A stretch of DNA of 64,000 nucleotides from positions 806,001 to 870,000 of the forward strand of contig JAGTXK010000239.1 in the NCBI GenBank assembly GCA_019096195.1, in the 5' to 3' direction. Below the pieces are notes generated by a model. The model was not told the DNA's origin and did not search any database. It saw only the letters and a program-made list of their open reading frames with translations. Source of the stretch: Boletus sp. NGJ (taxonomy: Eukaryota > Basidiomycota > Agaricomycetes > Boletales > Boletaceae). Below, piece by piece: positions 1 through 12,794 of this stretch. The position numbers and the translations under genes are program-made. Each line of letters starts with the position of its first letter. Positions within the stretch are counted from its first letter, which is position 1.

Positions 1-29
1 TCCATTATCCAATTCCGACCTCCGCGACT

Positions 30-350
30 CTGAACATACTAGATGAACTGTCACGGTTGCCAAGGTTCCGAGCCGTGCTATCTCAAAGTTAATGCCTTTG
101 GTTCGTTTCTAGATTCATTCCGAATGTCGTTTCAGAATGATAACGTGATAAGCAGTACAGGTATGTGGCTAGTTACTACTACCCCCCGGCATCCGACTCC
201 GAACGTCCCAGATGAACTGCCACGGAAATTGTTTGGGCTTTCTCAAAATTAATGCTGTTGGTTCGCTTCTAGATTCCATTCCGAATGTCGTTGCATAATG
301 ATAACCTGATAAGCAGTACAGGTATTGTGGCTGGTTACTGCTGTATCCTG
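30..350. repeat. Two-copy tandem repeat, unit about 155-160 bp
   Basis: Copies at about 30-187 and 197-350 share the order 'agatgaactg(t/c)cacgg', 'ctcaaa(g/a)ttaatgc', 'ttggttcg(t/c)ttctagatt', 'cattccgaatgtcgtt' and 'gataagcagtacaggta'. They differ by scattered substitutions and small indels, so the duplication is not recent. No convincing coding content is seen. Confidence 0.75.
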
Positions 351-977
351 GCATCGAGGCTGTCCTCCACTGGAAAGCAGAACGATATAAGCCGAATTCT
401 CGTCGGGGCAGCTGAAGTTGGTTTTTCCCACCAGAAGATGCCTGAAGCGAAGAGGCACCGATCACTCTGGTCACGGTGGGTGATCTCGTTCCCAGGCAAC
501 CTCTGGACGGCCGTTGACTAATACTCTCATGTGTCCACCTGATCTTTCCCCTCCGAGCCTCCTCGTGTTTCATTTCACGGGGGACCACAACTCGATCTGG
601 GCACGCAAAAAACACAGAGCGGACGATCGGACGATTTGAAGCCCTCCAAAAGACATGCCGGCTGACTTGATCCGACTGCCACTGGCCAGGTGGGCCGGAT
701 GGATGGCACCTGGCCGGCGATGCCATTTTCTGGGTTTTCGCATGGACAACCTTCCAATTGGCATTGGCTCTGGCCTTGGATTTTGGAAGGCAGCCATGAA
801 GTTGGCCGTTGCTTCCGCCCATACATAAACCAGGACCCTTCTCCCCCGTTTCTGTTATTTGCTCTCCAGAGAAACCTCGATCATCATGACATCTTCAGGT
901 TTCTCATTCGACACTGGTGACAGTGACCCCATACGAGATTGGTAGGGGACGCTTTTTGCTGACCCAAACTCGTTGTG

Positions 978-2040
978 ATGTTGACTCCCTTCAGTTTCCT
1001 TGACGAGTTTTGGAAAGATATTCTTGACGTGAAACCGACTGTCGTGGGCTCTCCCGACAAGTTCTTCCGGTGAGTATGAAAGAGACATTACATTTGCTTC
1101 CCCTGATTGATAGCGCGTAATAGATATCTCCCGGACATTGATCAGGGCTACCCACGGCCTCAGCCCCCGTCCACCGAAAACCCCGCACACGCGCCTCCCA
1201 GTCTCAATGCGCACACGCGCTTTGATGCCCATGATCGGCCGTCTCAGCCTGACCAGTCTGCTCAGTACCATACACCTGTTTTCAATCCCCCAAACTCTGG
1301 GCCAATGTCAACCATTATGTCGACCCGCCGACCATCTGCGATCCTTGACGCTGGGACTTCATCGATGTCGCAAGGATACTCGTCTGCTGTGAGCACTGAG
1401 CAAATAGCTCTAGTCCCCTGTTTGCATCGCTTGCTTATGTGGCTTACCCCCTTTATAGGTCGCTGTCCATGACGCATTATACTCACCCCAAAATCACTTC
1501 TCTCCAGCGGGAAGGACTGTGTCATCCCACCACAATAGTCCCCCGAGGTTTGCTGATCAAGCCAGGCTATTTAACTCTGAAATAGGAACCCCCTATGAAC
1601 AAATTCCACTCGCCTTGGCTGGGATGACGCTGAGTTCTTCCTCTACCCCTTCCGAATTGGCGTTCCGGCCTATGGTTCCTCGCCCCCCCATTGAAAGAAT
1701 ACAGCACCGAAATCCTCGGAGAGGCAGCTCGGTCACAAATTATCCTTACCCTCCAACTCGGACATCCTCGTTGCCGGTCCAAGCGAGCTCACCCGAAGAG
1801 GCGGTATCACACACTTGCCAGTGGATGAGGGCCGACGGCACGATATGTGGGACACCGATCACATGGGCAGGCGTTCCAAAACACCTCACTACACATGGCG
1901 TCGAAAACATGGCAAACCACATTCGTGTGTCGTGCGGATGGTCAGGATGCCGGATCAAAGGAAACCACGATATGTTGAACCGCGAAAGCATCGTACGCCA
2001 TGTGCGCGAAAAACATTTGCATTACAGGCGTTCACTCTAG
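978..2040 (+). CDS. C2H2-like paired-finger protein (family copy A)
   Basis: Predicted exons 978-1069, 1124-1388 and 1459-2040 give 312 aa. The first donor (gtgagt) and the acceptors (aatag, tatag) keep one frame throughout. The N-terminal two thirds is Pro/Ser-rich and probably disordered. The last 75 residues form a paired zinc-binding module: C-x-W-x7-C-G-x2-I followed by H-L-x3-H-G, then C-x-W-x2-C, an R-E-S-I-V-R-H-V-R-E block and a final H. The spacing suggests two C2H2-like fingers, so nucleic-acid binding or transcriptional regulation is the likely role, as an inference from fold only. The same module recurs in the genes at 3483-4639, 6192-7510 and 12795-14586. The start ATG at 978 was chosen because it opens the exon that splices in frame. 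No named orthologue is recognised. Confidence 0.75.
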
Positions 2041-3482
2041 CTAGATTCGGGTGGGAATTGTCGCTCATTTGTCGCTCACTGTTTTCCTCAAACTTGTGGA
2101 TCCAGATGACCTGGTGTTAAATGCTGCACGAAACTCCTGGGAGTTGTAGCACCTATTCACACTACCGTGTGAGGACCAAGGCTAAATCGCCACTTCTTTT
2201 GTTCACCACTTAGTTTTATCGCTTTATTTCATTCAACTCGATACTCCGTCGTACTCCGTTGCTAGCTGTTTATATGGCATCCTTAATCACCTGTCGCTTC
2301 AGGCTTTGTATGTTATCCTCTAGAAATCAATGCCAGTCATTGACATCCTCGAAAGCTTGATTTGCACTCTCCCTTGTCCTTCGGTACGCGGTTGCGCCCG
2401 CTCACTCTGCCGCCGTGCTGGTGACATACCGGTGTTGTTTCGTTTCAGAATTATGCCATTTCGATGTCCTCCGCCGCGGGTCCGCCGATGATCATAGTTG
2501 TACAGGTGACCTTACAATCACTGTTACTCAGTCATTTCATCGACGTGAGGCCGCAAGTACGTACTACTATAACGAGTTGTTGCAACGAGGTTGGTACTCA
2601 ATAGCATGTCAATGTATCGCCGCTCCAACACCTCCGCGTCGAATCCGATTTCTCCGATTTCTCATGAGCTGCCAGCATCTTTGTCGGTCCTTTTTCATCC
2701 CGCCATCGTTCCAAGTCAACCATCAAATATGTGGCACCTTGAACGTGACGATGTTGCCGAATTTTCAAATCTCGTCGAGATCGCGATCTCGATACGCTTC
2801 CATCTGATCTTATCTAATGGAACAATTGATTCGGGTAATTATTATGTAAGTCCCATTCCGCCGGCGGCAGGCTCGTGTCTCCACTGGCAGTAAACATCTG
2901 ACTCGGTTACCGAAAAAACAGTTATCGACAACTTGGGTCCTTTACAAATTGACAGACACTTAGTGGCTGGCTGGGTGCACAGGACGGCCGTATGCTAACA
3001 GCTATGCGATGCCTTTCGCGTGGAGGCGGTGGTTTGCAGTGCTTGCTGTGATACTCAATGTTTTAAAACCAGCACCCTTGGTTGGACTTGGGATCATTGC
3101 TTTCCGTTGCAGATGGGTGAAGGGGGTATCTGTGTAGCAGCGCTTCGGAAGAATGGTACGTTCTCTGAACTATAGCCTAATGATGTTCGATGTTGAATTC
3201 TTTTTCCCCTTGAGGTTACTAGGGTTTTTCGACGAATACAACTCGATTTCAGCCAATTATCTATAGCTGTTGGTGTTGTCGCCGTTGAAATGGATCCCAT
3301 TTTCTCCCACGAACCATGGAGCGTTGGAGAGGTATTATAATTATCGCGCAAGGTTGGTAGCCAATGGTGTTTGGCGAGGTGAATGGCGCGCGGGTGGCGC
3401 CGACTCCTGCTTTCTGCAAGCCTTGGCGCGCTCTGGCAGGCCGCCACTACCAATGGGGTGAGCATTTAATCGCAAGCTCGTC
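2041..3482. other. Intergenic stretch without a recognisable gene
   Basis: Only short overlapping reading frames without family resemblance are present. It should hold the 3' end of the upstream finger gene and the promoter of the next one. Confidence 0.5.
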
Positions 3483-4639
3483 ATGAGTCGAACTCCCTCC
3501 CTCGAGTCGCCCCGAGATTCATCCTACTTACTGTAAGTCCTCTCGTGCAAGCACAAAAAGGATCGCAGTTTCTGGGCGCGCTTGGTCTGCACTCATACCG
3601 CTCCTCTTCTTACATACCAAACAGTCGTTGGTCGGGTCCCCACTTTCCTGATACGAGTCCTTATTCGACACCTGTCAATCAAGTGAATATGGACCCCGTC
3701 GGCGTGGAAGATGATCTTTTCGCTTTCTTCGGATTCGATCCACCATTCGTCTCAAATATCACCGATTCTGCGTTTACGTCCCGAGATCCGACAGAAGATG
3801 GTATTCAATGGCCCTCGTGCCAAGAGTACGACTTTGGTTTCGTGCTCGCTGAAAATCATGATGTATTTACGTTTTTGTTCCTGTCCCAAGCTCAATGTTG
3901 ATGATCTTCAAAGGTGGTGGACAACATTATGCAAGCAAGCGACGAGGCTCCCGGGTATTCCACACTTTCAACGCTCGCGATAACTCTTGACCCCAATATA
4001 TCGTCTTCGAGTCAGGACTTGGAAGCGAGGTTTCAGGTGAGGAGGTTTAGTAGTGTTTTTGACCACGTTCATTTCTCATTTTTGGTTGATAGACCACGGA
4101 TCCGTGTGCATCCCCTTCTGTGGACATTTCGGCTCCGGATCGGGGTTCTGGTCGGTCAGTAGTCCTTTTTTTAGCTGAGAAGTCTTCCATTCCCAACCTC
4201 TCTGATGCCGCGGCCGGGATCTACAGATCACCAAGCCCTGCGGAGAGTTCTCAGAAGGTTTATTACGAGGTCAGTTAACTGCGCTCACACTGCCTAAACC
4301 TTGTCGAACCAAGCTTTACAGGCTGTGCAAAGTTCGTCCCACACCGATGGACCCCCCTCCGAGCGACAAGCGATTCTGTTCGAAGGAATCGCCGGTCTCT
4401 GCGAGTGGCAAAACGGGGACGGTACTGTTTGTTTGGAGGTGATCACCCTTGCAAGCCTTCCAGGACACCTGTCCACGCACGGGATCAGAAAGAAGTCTCG
4501 TGACTGGCCCACGAAGTGCAGTTGGGTTGGCTGTAGGCGGAAGAAGTCCATGAACCGTGAAAGTATCGTTCGGCACATCCGCGAAGTCCACCTAGGCCAG
4601 AAGCGTTCCACCAAGCGGACTCAAGATCCCTGTTCCTGA
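3483..4639 (+). CDS. C2H2-like paired-finger protein (family copy B)
   Basis: Five exons (3483-3532, 3625-3862, 3914-4036, 4093-4269, 4322-4639) sum to 906 nt, an exact 301-codon frame plus stop. Donors are gtaagt, gtattt, gtgagg and gtcagt. The N-terminal 200 residues are acidic and Ser/Pro-rich. The C-terminal part repeats the family module: C-E-W, T-V-C-L, H-L-S-T-H-G-I, then C-S-W-V-G-C and M-N-R-E-S-I-V-R-H-I-R-E-V-H. The last block matches copy A (1459-2040) almost residue for residue, so the two are paralogues in tandem on the same strand, 1.4 kb apart. Copy B has Leu where copy A has the Gly after the second Cys. Likely nuclear and DNA-binding, by inference from the zinc ligands only. 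Confidence 0.75.
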
Positions 4640-6191
4640 GGTGCTGGTTTACCTCCCGGCTAGTGGCTGTCGATGTTGGGCCCAAAGCTTCTATCATCGT
4701 TTCTAAACAGCTACTAGGCCTATTGTCATATTGGTTTCCTTCTCATTATTAATGGTCGGGTACTTTTTTCTCTCATTTAGAACCGATTCACCGCACTTTT
4801 GCTACCACTATGACATACCATTGCCACTACATACCATACGCTACGTTATTCATAATTGCTATGCTATTCATAACATTATCAAGTACTACTATGATGCTTG
4901 CTGCAAAGCCAGTTCGTTTTGCGACACTGTATTGGCACCGTGCTATGTCACAACCCTGAAGAGACATCAAGCTTCTGAAGCACTCCACCAGTGCGGCGTT
5001 GAATCGGCTATGATCGATTATGGATTGCATGATGCACTCGTGACGTGCGGCGTGCCCACCCATCGCTCACGCATCTCTCTACAGGTTCTACTATTTCCAG
5101 AGGTCGTGCAGCATATCCATCCAAGGACCCTCCAAACGTTCTGATACACCGATTCAGTGCCATTGGACACCTTCTCGTGTACTGGTCACCAACTTATTTT
5201 TACTCCGATGGCGGGCTTCTCGCGGCTGTGGTACTATGTGCTCATTAACATGCCACCTGGTAGTGGCACTGTCACCGTGTGGCATGCTTGGATATAAACC
5301 TGGACATCCCAGGAAGAGAAGTCTGAAGAACAGCCCGCCTGCCAGTAAGCTCCACTGCACCCAGTCTGATACTTCTCCCTTGCTCCGAATCCCCAACCAG
5401 CGAGACGTGAACGCCCCAAACTACAAAAAAAACTGACACACATCGAATCAACTTGAAGGCAAGTACAATGTACTACTCCCCTTTGCGAAGAAACAGCTCA
5501 TTGACGCCTCGGACGCAGGATTACTCGATACACTTACCGCCCCCCCCCCCCCCCCTCTCCGACGCGACGTTATTCGTCGATGGCGTTTACACGTTTCGAA
5601 CTTTACCTTTCAGGCTGGAGACTCCACGATGTTCAGGCCCGGCCGCAGTTGACGGTCTCGAAGCAGAGCCACAACCTCATTGTCTCAGGGCAGGCGTTCG
5701 GCGCTAGAGTCTCCGTGCACATATGTCTGCGTTGGTGCACGTCATTGTATAGGTGGTGCGACCACCTGCTTGAGTGGTTGCAGAGCGCCGCGGATCAGGG
5801 GTTCAAGTGCATGCCACCCCCGAGCTCAAGCGAGCTCAAGGACTTCTCCACGCGGTGGCGTCCGACGTCGACCCCTTGTGCGGAGTAAACTCGTCGAGGC
5901 GCGGATTCCCCACCCTTGCTGTTCCTTCTTTCGATATTCATTCCAAAGTGGCCTCTTACACGAGGGACGTTATGTATTACTACCCCGTCGACTTCACGAT
6001 GCCCGTTATGCAGCGTGGCTACTTCCCATATCATTCCTTGCAACGTTTTTTTTTTTGTTCTACTAAGCATCATGAACTGTTCTCTTGTAATGTCTCACTC
6101 AAATGTCCTTTAAAAAGATTACGATTACGCTCTACTGTACCAATCAGAATTACGACGAAGCCCTTTACGACGATTATGCCCAAGTCATGTC
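4640..6191. other. Intergenic stretch with uncertain ORFs and a C-tract
   Basis: A run of about 16 C lies near 5539-5555. Overlapping plus-strand reading frames between 5453 and 6265 could belong to a decayed or novel gene, but no family motif or consistent exon chain could be found. Confidence 0.4.
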
Positions 6192-7510
6192 CTAAGGTTG
6201 TACTATTTTGGTCAACGTTACGGTATTGTCCTCGTTCGTCCTGGCACTGTAGGCTACCGCGCTAGGATGGCTGATGGCTCGGGCTTCTTCGCATCGAGGC
6301 TCCCTACGGGAGTGGAACCCCACGCTGTCTTGGCGCGCGTACGCTCCTGAGCATACGGAACATAACCATTTCAAGCCAAGATGGCTAAGGAAATGCCTCA
6401 CTAGCCCATTCCTCTGCACAGACGACGAGCAACCAACCCACTCGCAACGGGCCGAGTCAGCGGATTTCCCCTTCAGCACCACGTTATGGGTGTATATCAG
6501 GTGGTTCTTGACAGCTTCCTTTTCAGAAGTGATCCAAATTCCACAGTTCGCCCAGCGGCACTGGAAGAACTGCACTTCTCCGGAACCGTAAACGGGCGGA
6601 AATTCGACGGCCTCTAGTGGGACCGTTAGCGTATAAAGCAGACCACTGGGTGATGCAATGTATGGTTGGATTTGGATTTGATCTAACATTCCGGGGGGCC
6701 AAACGGCAAGAGCATGATTGCCCGTAGAAAGAGGAGGACTTGGAGAGGAATATAGCTCAGAGTCAAAGTTTCCGGATGAACTGAGGCTCGCGGTGGAATC
6801 AGATGATGGTAGATGTTGGAAGGTGGCGGTAGGGTGGCGAAGGGACCACCCAAGAGTAAGATGGGGGGGAAGGACAGGGTCCATGTGGCTCGAGGCGCCA
6901 GCGCCAGGAGACGTCGGAACAATCGGCATGGCGATGACTGGTGACGGCACGGGACAAGGATAATCGACCATGTAATTACCCTGGGGGAAGCCAAACGGCA
7001 GGTCGTGATGATATGGGTGAGCGTCAATCAAACCACCCTCATATTGGGTATGCCCAGTCAGAATCGGCCTAGCAACCATGCGTGGGTCAGGCTCCGAGAT
7101 CAAGGGATGGGCGTCAAAGCTCGTGTTATATCGGAAATGAGGTGGAGAACTGCCGTTCGCGTACAACGGAATGGTGGTCGCACGTAATGTCGGCGGGAGT
7201 AGGAATGGAGACTGCGCTGTAGTTGCAGGGCTATGGGTGTGGATGCGCGGATGCGCTAGCCAGTCATCCGGAGGAACAACGCTGCTCTGGGGCTCAATGG
7301 AGACGGAGCTTGGTGAAGCTTGATAGACGCAGTGGCGATAACTGGACCGGTCCAGTACACGATAGCCACATTTTGATTCGGTACCGTCACTGTATTGAGA
7401 ACGGGCGTCAGCGTCGACCACGGATTGATATTTCGCCTCACTGACAATGAGAACGAGGGTTGATCAGACTCGTCGTCCATATGGGTGTAGTGAAAAAACG
7501 AATCAGACAT
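6192..7510 (-). CDS. C2H2-like finger protein with third finger (family copy C)
   Basis: Two exons: 7510-7446 starts at an ATG, and 7389-6192 carries the rest. The intron (7390-7445, donor gtcagt, acceptor tacag) joins phase 2 to phase 2, giving 420 aa. Residues up to about 280 are Pro/Ser-rich. The C-terminus carries C-R-W-x2-C-G-I-W-I, then H-L-x3-H, C-E-W-V-G-C, a G-L-V-R-H-F-L-S-H block and a third zinc-like site C-S-V-C with a later H and C. Copies A and B lack this third site; the copy at 12795-14586 shares it. It therefore pairs with that gene as a subfamily on the minus strand. A regulatory DNA-binding role is inferred only. Confidence 0.75.
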
Positions 7511-9343
7511 GTGCTGAAGCGTCGTGAACTCGGAGGATAAGTGCCCTAGTCGTTCACTCTTGACTATATATCGAATCCATCCCTGAGGCGATTGGCTGCC
7601 ATAAATCGCTAGAATATGCCATTATTTGTGAACCACCAAGGGCTGGATGGCCGGATCTAGGACCTGTAACCATGAATCGAGGAGGGTGTGAAATGAGACC
7701 AAGTCTCAGCTAGAAACTTCATTGCAGTCGCCAGCGAGATGAGTGGGTAGATCAATCTCGCTCGTGGCACTCACGCGATGCCATGCTGTTTTGCCTCTTA
7801 CATACGGTGGGGAGGGTTCGTCCGGGGATACGTCATCCTGTGAAGCATAGCTTTGAACTTTCCGAATGTGGCGTTAGGGTGCCTCCAACGCAGGAAACCG
7901 ATGCAGGAGATGAGAATGACGGACGACCTCGACATTCGGAGGGAACAATGTTGTCGAATGTCTGGATGCCTGAGACGAGTCTGCAAGTTTTCCATCAGAA
8001 CAGTCTACCGCCCACCTCAACAGGAATATTCGATTGTGGGAACTGCAGGTAATCCTTCTCTGGTAATGTAAAGCGCGACAAGTTTTCTACCAGAATAGTA
8101 AAAACATCTTGACGTACCTGTTGCTCTCGAATCCATGAGGTAACAGACGTAACCAGTCACCATTCCGAAGATAGGACTCATCACGATAGTAAGCCGATCA
8201 AAAATACGTGTCATGGCGGCTAGTAACAGCTTTCGGCAATAAAAAAGTTTCAACTTGAGCGTGCTCGAGTGAATAATAACAGAAAACGTGGTGGCCATTT
8301 GGATCCAGATCATAGTTACCCACCGGCCAAGTTGAGGATTTCCGCAGAGCCTCCACCGCGTATGTGCGGCGTGCTTTATGAAATAAGGTTACCATGATCA
8401 AAGCCGCGAAGGTGTTTCAGGAAGATAGCGACTTCTCGATGTCGAAGACCTCACGCACGTCGTGACGTGCGGGACAAATTTTGCAAGGCCGACTCCAAAA
8501 TCATCCGTAGTAACTGTAGAATCTAGTAAACGATTGCTTTCCTAGATCCGGGGGTACATAAACGGTAGATCGGGATGAATAGGTTGATCCGATACAGGGT
8601 GAGCGAGGATTGAAGATAACCGAGCCGCACCTGACGTCGTGATGCGGCATAGTAGGCTTGGCGATCGATGGCCTGTCAGGGAAAAAAAAACTCTAGAACC
8701 CTGCGGAACCTTTTTTTTTTTCTTTTTTTTTGGGATGTGGCCGGCCATTGACAAAGTGCCATGTCAACCTTACAGCACAGAAAAATTAAAAATCACACAG
8801 GAGGCAACCTAGCCATCACTGAAGGTATTACCTGAGAATTAAGTAATGTGCGCCCATATCCATATCCATATATTGAACTTGAAGGCGGCGGTCAGCTTCG
8901 GTCGAAAGAACCGAACGTATGGGTACATTCCACTGCTCCACGGCGGGTCCGATAACCTTTCGCTGGCCCAGGCTAGAGAGAAACACTTTAATGGTACTTG
9001 TGGACCTGGTTAGTGGAAAAACGGCGGCCGACCGATGAGATGGGGGTGGTGAGAAACAAAAATGAAAAGCATGAGGATAGTCAACGACGAGAGCGTGAGA
9101 ACTGCCGCACGTTCGTCAAGTCCTGTGGAAGCGAGATCATATGGATGGTGCTTGAAGTGGAGTCGTCTCTCAGGCTATGTGTGTCGTCGTCCATGTCCCC
9201 AGCGGACGTCGCCCATCATGTGGTCCGCATCGTGACCGCTTGCCACATGCCGAGCGTCGAATTCTCATTCACACGTCCATGGCTTTAGTTGCATTAAGTA
9301 GGGGATCAAGATGAGCTGCATACCCTCGTGAAGCTCCTCCGCC
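7511..9343. other. Intergenic stretch upstream of the metallophosphatase gene
   Basis: Contains a poly-T tract (about 8710-8731) and a short 'atatccatatccatata' repeat near 8855. A minus-strand frame at 8017-8313 has one hydrophobic stretch but cannot be extended by splicing into a recognisable protein. The promoter of the gene starting at 9344 should lie in the last few hundred bases. Confidence 0.4.
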
Positions 9344-12300
9344 ATGCTCTTTTTCATGCTCTTTCTCGTCGGGCTCGCAGTTGCCTGCTCCGACAACGAA
9401 CTCCACGCTCGCGATGGCCATCCCCATACTCGCGTCCACGAAAAGCGCGAGTACCCACAATTTCCGCTTACTCCACCATACCGTCCCCTCGTCTGGGGTG
9501 ACTTCAACGTGATCCACACCACAGATACACATGGATGGCTCCTCGGCCATCAGAAGTCCACCTGGCCAGAGCCCAACTACAGGTGAGCGTCAGCCTCTCG
9601 TATGCGACAGGCGGCAACCGGCTGATGGTTTGCGCAGTGGTGATCTCGGCGACTTTGCAAGCTTTGTCACGCATATGAAACAGATCGCCATCGTCAGTTC
9701 CCTGTTGCTAATCGTTCGAGAGCCTCCCTGTTAACACGCAGAGTAGGAAAAGGATGTCGACCTTCTCCTCGTCGATTCTGGAGATCTACATGATGGTCAA
9801 TATCCTGAAGTTTCTCATTGGAACAACATTTACCCCTGCACGTTGCAGGTACCGGCCTTTCGGATGGTTATCCTGCCGGCGGTGTGGATGCTCACGAGGT
9901 CAGCCCACTTCCGGATATAGGTATCTATACTGATTATATGCGCGAAAACAGTCTAACAAGTTCCTCGAGCGCCTTCCGTATGATCTGATGGCAATTGGAA
10001 AGTGTGTTCAACGCGGTTCTCGTCGTGGTGGCACTGGTCCGATGCTTATGTCCCAATAGCCACGAATTATATGTCTATGCTGACACGTATGACATGTGCG
10101 TGCACCAAACTAAGTAGCCCATGTCGCACTGACCATGCACTTTGGTTTTCCTTCACGTCGCCAATGCACGGTCACACCTTACGACATACCCACGATCCCT
10201 TGGCATTGCCCTACATCATTGTCCATCATATGGACCCTGACGATCATGGTATCCATTCCGATCGCACCATTCAATCTCACCCTGTGCTTGAACTCCTTGA
10301 CATTTCGACGACGCACTTCGGGTAACCCTCTGCGGCTAAACCCGGTGCCCACACGTTAACAAACTTTACTGCGCTGCACTCAATAGGTACACCAATTTCG
10401 TTCCTAACTTGCACGGTCGCTACTTGTCTTCCAATGCCAACATCACAATTTTCAATTCTGATGGCGAGGCTGTGAGCGTGCCGATTGGCAGTGAGTAGTT
10501 CATTCCTCTGTATAGTCGAAGGACGAACACTAACTAACGTTTCTGTGCAACTTGATTGACAGACCGCTACGCGAAGTTCACAACCAGGAAGTGCGCATAG
10601 TCCTATTACTTCTTCCCGGATATTGTCTTGCTGTGGCTTCCCACTTTGCCTTGCCTTCATTCGTGACAGCGTGCCTGATACACTTGTGTACAGAGGTCGC
10701 ACGGTGACATCCCTTGGTGTTCTATATGATTTCACAGGTAACTCGGCCAACACCACTGTTCAACTTGTGGCCGATATGGTAAAGGAGCAATGGGCAAGTG
10801 CGTCAATATCGTGCTCACGATGATGTCTAACATTTCAATCATTCAAGTTTGCGGAAGCCATCGCAGAGGAACCAGATGTGTTCCTTCTGGTCGGGTGTGT
10901 TCTAAAATTCTCATCGTGACCTTCTCTGACACGTGCACAACCAGCCACATGCCAGTATCTTATGACAACTGTAGGCTACGACCAGATTGATCTTTGCACA
11001 AACGTCAATGAAGATTTTTAGGGCCTGTTGTCTTTGATGCTGTCCGGGCTGTGCATCCCTATACACCTATTTTGATTTTCGGAGGTATGCATTGCCACTT
11101 TGGCGCACGGAATGATCTTGGTCTGATTTCGCATATATGCAGGACATACTCACATCCGTGACTGTCAACAGTACGATGGAAGGTCAATGGCCCTGGAGAG
11201 CGGTCGTTATATGGAAACGATTGGTGTGTCAGTTGCCTCCACCGGAGGTTAGCTTAACCATATCATTTCCACAGGCTGGATGAGTGTGTGCTTGCATCTG
11301 ACATGGTGACGAGCGCAACTGAGGCTTCACAGGCGCGGACCTTGGCGCTGCCACGGGAAACACCAACAACATATCGTTTACAAGGAGGTATCTCGATCAA
11401 AACAGGGTTGCCTACGAGGTACGTTGCCAAATCATATCGCGTTCTGGAACATTGTAGGACAAGACGACTTGTAGTACCACACCACGATGTCGAACTTGAC
11501 TTTCGACACCTTGTATGGGCGTTCTATCACCTACGGCTTGCAGGAACTTGCTGTCGACTTTGACCTGGCTTACTTGTACGGCACTGCTCCCCAGGATTAT
11601 ACCATAAACCAGTACGTCTTCACAACGTTGCACTGATCTCATTGACGATGTTCTCCATAGGAATCCATACCCGTCCAATGGAAACGTACTGACATTGTTC
11701 ATCGCAGAAGCTGCACCAGTCGCCCTCACCATCAACAACACACGCGCAGGGATTCCTAACATCATCATCACCAATTCGGGCGAACTGCGATTCAACGTCT
11801 TCAAGGGACCGTTTACCAAGAACGACCAACTCACCGCCGCGCCGTTCACCGATTCGTTCTTCTATATCCCCAACGTGACGGCCAGCGTCGCGAACCAGGT
11901 TTTGCCCGCTTTGAACTACGGAGGCTCCGCTAAGCGTTCCGAACTGGAAAGGGAACTGTGGGGCCGCGGGCACGTCGAGAGCCGTTACCGCAGCTGGTTG
12001 GAAGACATGAGCAGACGCCAAATACAGACGATGAACGCGACCAACCTGACGCTTGGATACGTCACTACGGACGTAAGACCCCCATCCATTGCGTTTCGTT
12101 TGAACCTAACGTCTCGCACAAGGGCTGCCCCGGCGCTGGCGACGACACGCTGCACGTCCCGCTGCCCTACTATTCAGTTCCGAACTACATCGGATCCAAC
12201 CCGCCGCCCAACGTGACGAGCGATACCCCTCTCGACCTAGTCTTTGTCAACTTTATCGAGAGCGCGGTGTTGAGGATCTTGAACTCGGTTCAGAGCGCGA

Positions 12301-12389
12301 CCAACTACACGTCGGCGGACGTGAGCCTGTACACGCCTACGTTGGCTGACGCGGTGCTGGGTTTGTACGCTCAAGCCATGTGGAACTAG
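9344..12389 (+). CDS. Secreted 5'-nucleotidase/metallophosphoesterase family protein
   Basis: Eighteen exons can be chained with perfect phase (total 1839 nt, 612 aa). The N-terminus [14 protein letters not shown] is a signal peptide. Metallophosphatase ligand motifs follow in order: [22 protein letters not shown] and G-G-H-T-H-I-R-D. A 5'-nucleotidase-like C-terminal region ends at ATG TGG AAC TAG. It should hydrolyse phosphoesters outside the cell or in the secretory lumen; the exact substrate is not visible. It resembles the YHR202W-like fungal branch. Unusual gene structure: a GC-AG intron at 10794-10847, a 9-nt microexon at 11275-11283, and one intron of 291 nt (10096-10386) among introns otherwise of about 47-103 nt. 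Family level is secure; individual exon ends rest on reading by eye. Confidence 0.9.
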
Positions 12390-12517
12390 GGATCGGATGT
12401 TGATTATCGATCGCCGGATGTAATTTACATATATATGCTGGACGTCGACAATGACAGTCACAGAAACAGATGCATTATGTGGCCAACTTGGTAGGTATGT
12501 ATACGTCGCGTACAAAT

Positions 12518-12536
12518 ACAACAACAACAACAACAA
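12518..12536. repeat. (CAA)n microsatellite
   Basis: Short run of caacaacaacaacaa in the 3' flank of the metallophosphatase gene. Confidence 0.8.
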
Positions 12537-12680
12537 AACAAGGAGAGAAAAAGCGCAGCTGTGTTTATGTAAAAGCGATAAGTTAGAAGAAAATATGGAA
12601 TATGAAAAGAGAACAAGCGTGTTGGGTAACCTGACCCGAGCGTAAAACAACACGAGCGCTGCTCAGAGAAAGAAGAGAAA

Positions 12681-12682
<2 letters not shown>

Positions 12683-12728
<46 letters not shown>
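12683..12728. repeat. (GA)n microsatellite, about 45 bp
   Basis: Uninterrupted alternation of g and a between two convergent genes (stops at 12389 on + and 12795 on -). Confidence 0.95.
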
Positions 12729-12730
<2 letters not shown>

Positions 12731-12794
12731 GCAAAAAAAGCCAGCTTCAAGTGAACGAAATAGATACGTCTATCGCCTCCTCCGACCACCCAGC

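Noticed and set aside
5453-6265. Overlapping plus-strand ORFs with a Pro run
   Set aside because: The Pro run is only a C-tract, the frames conflict, and no splice chain or family motif supports a gene.
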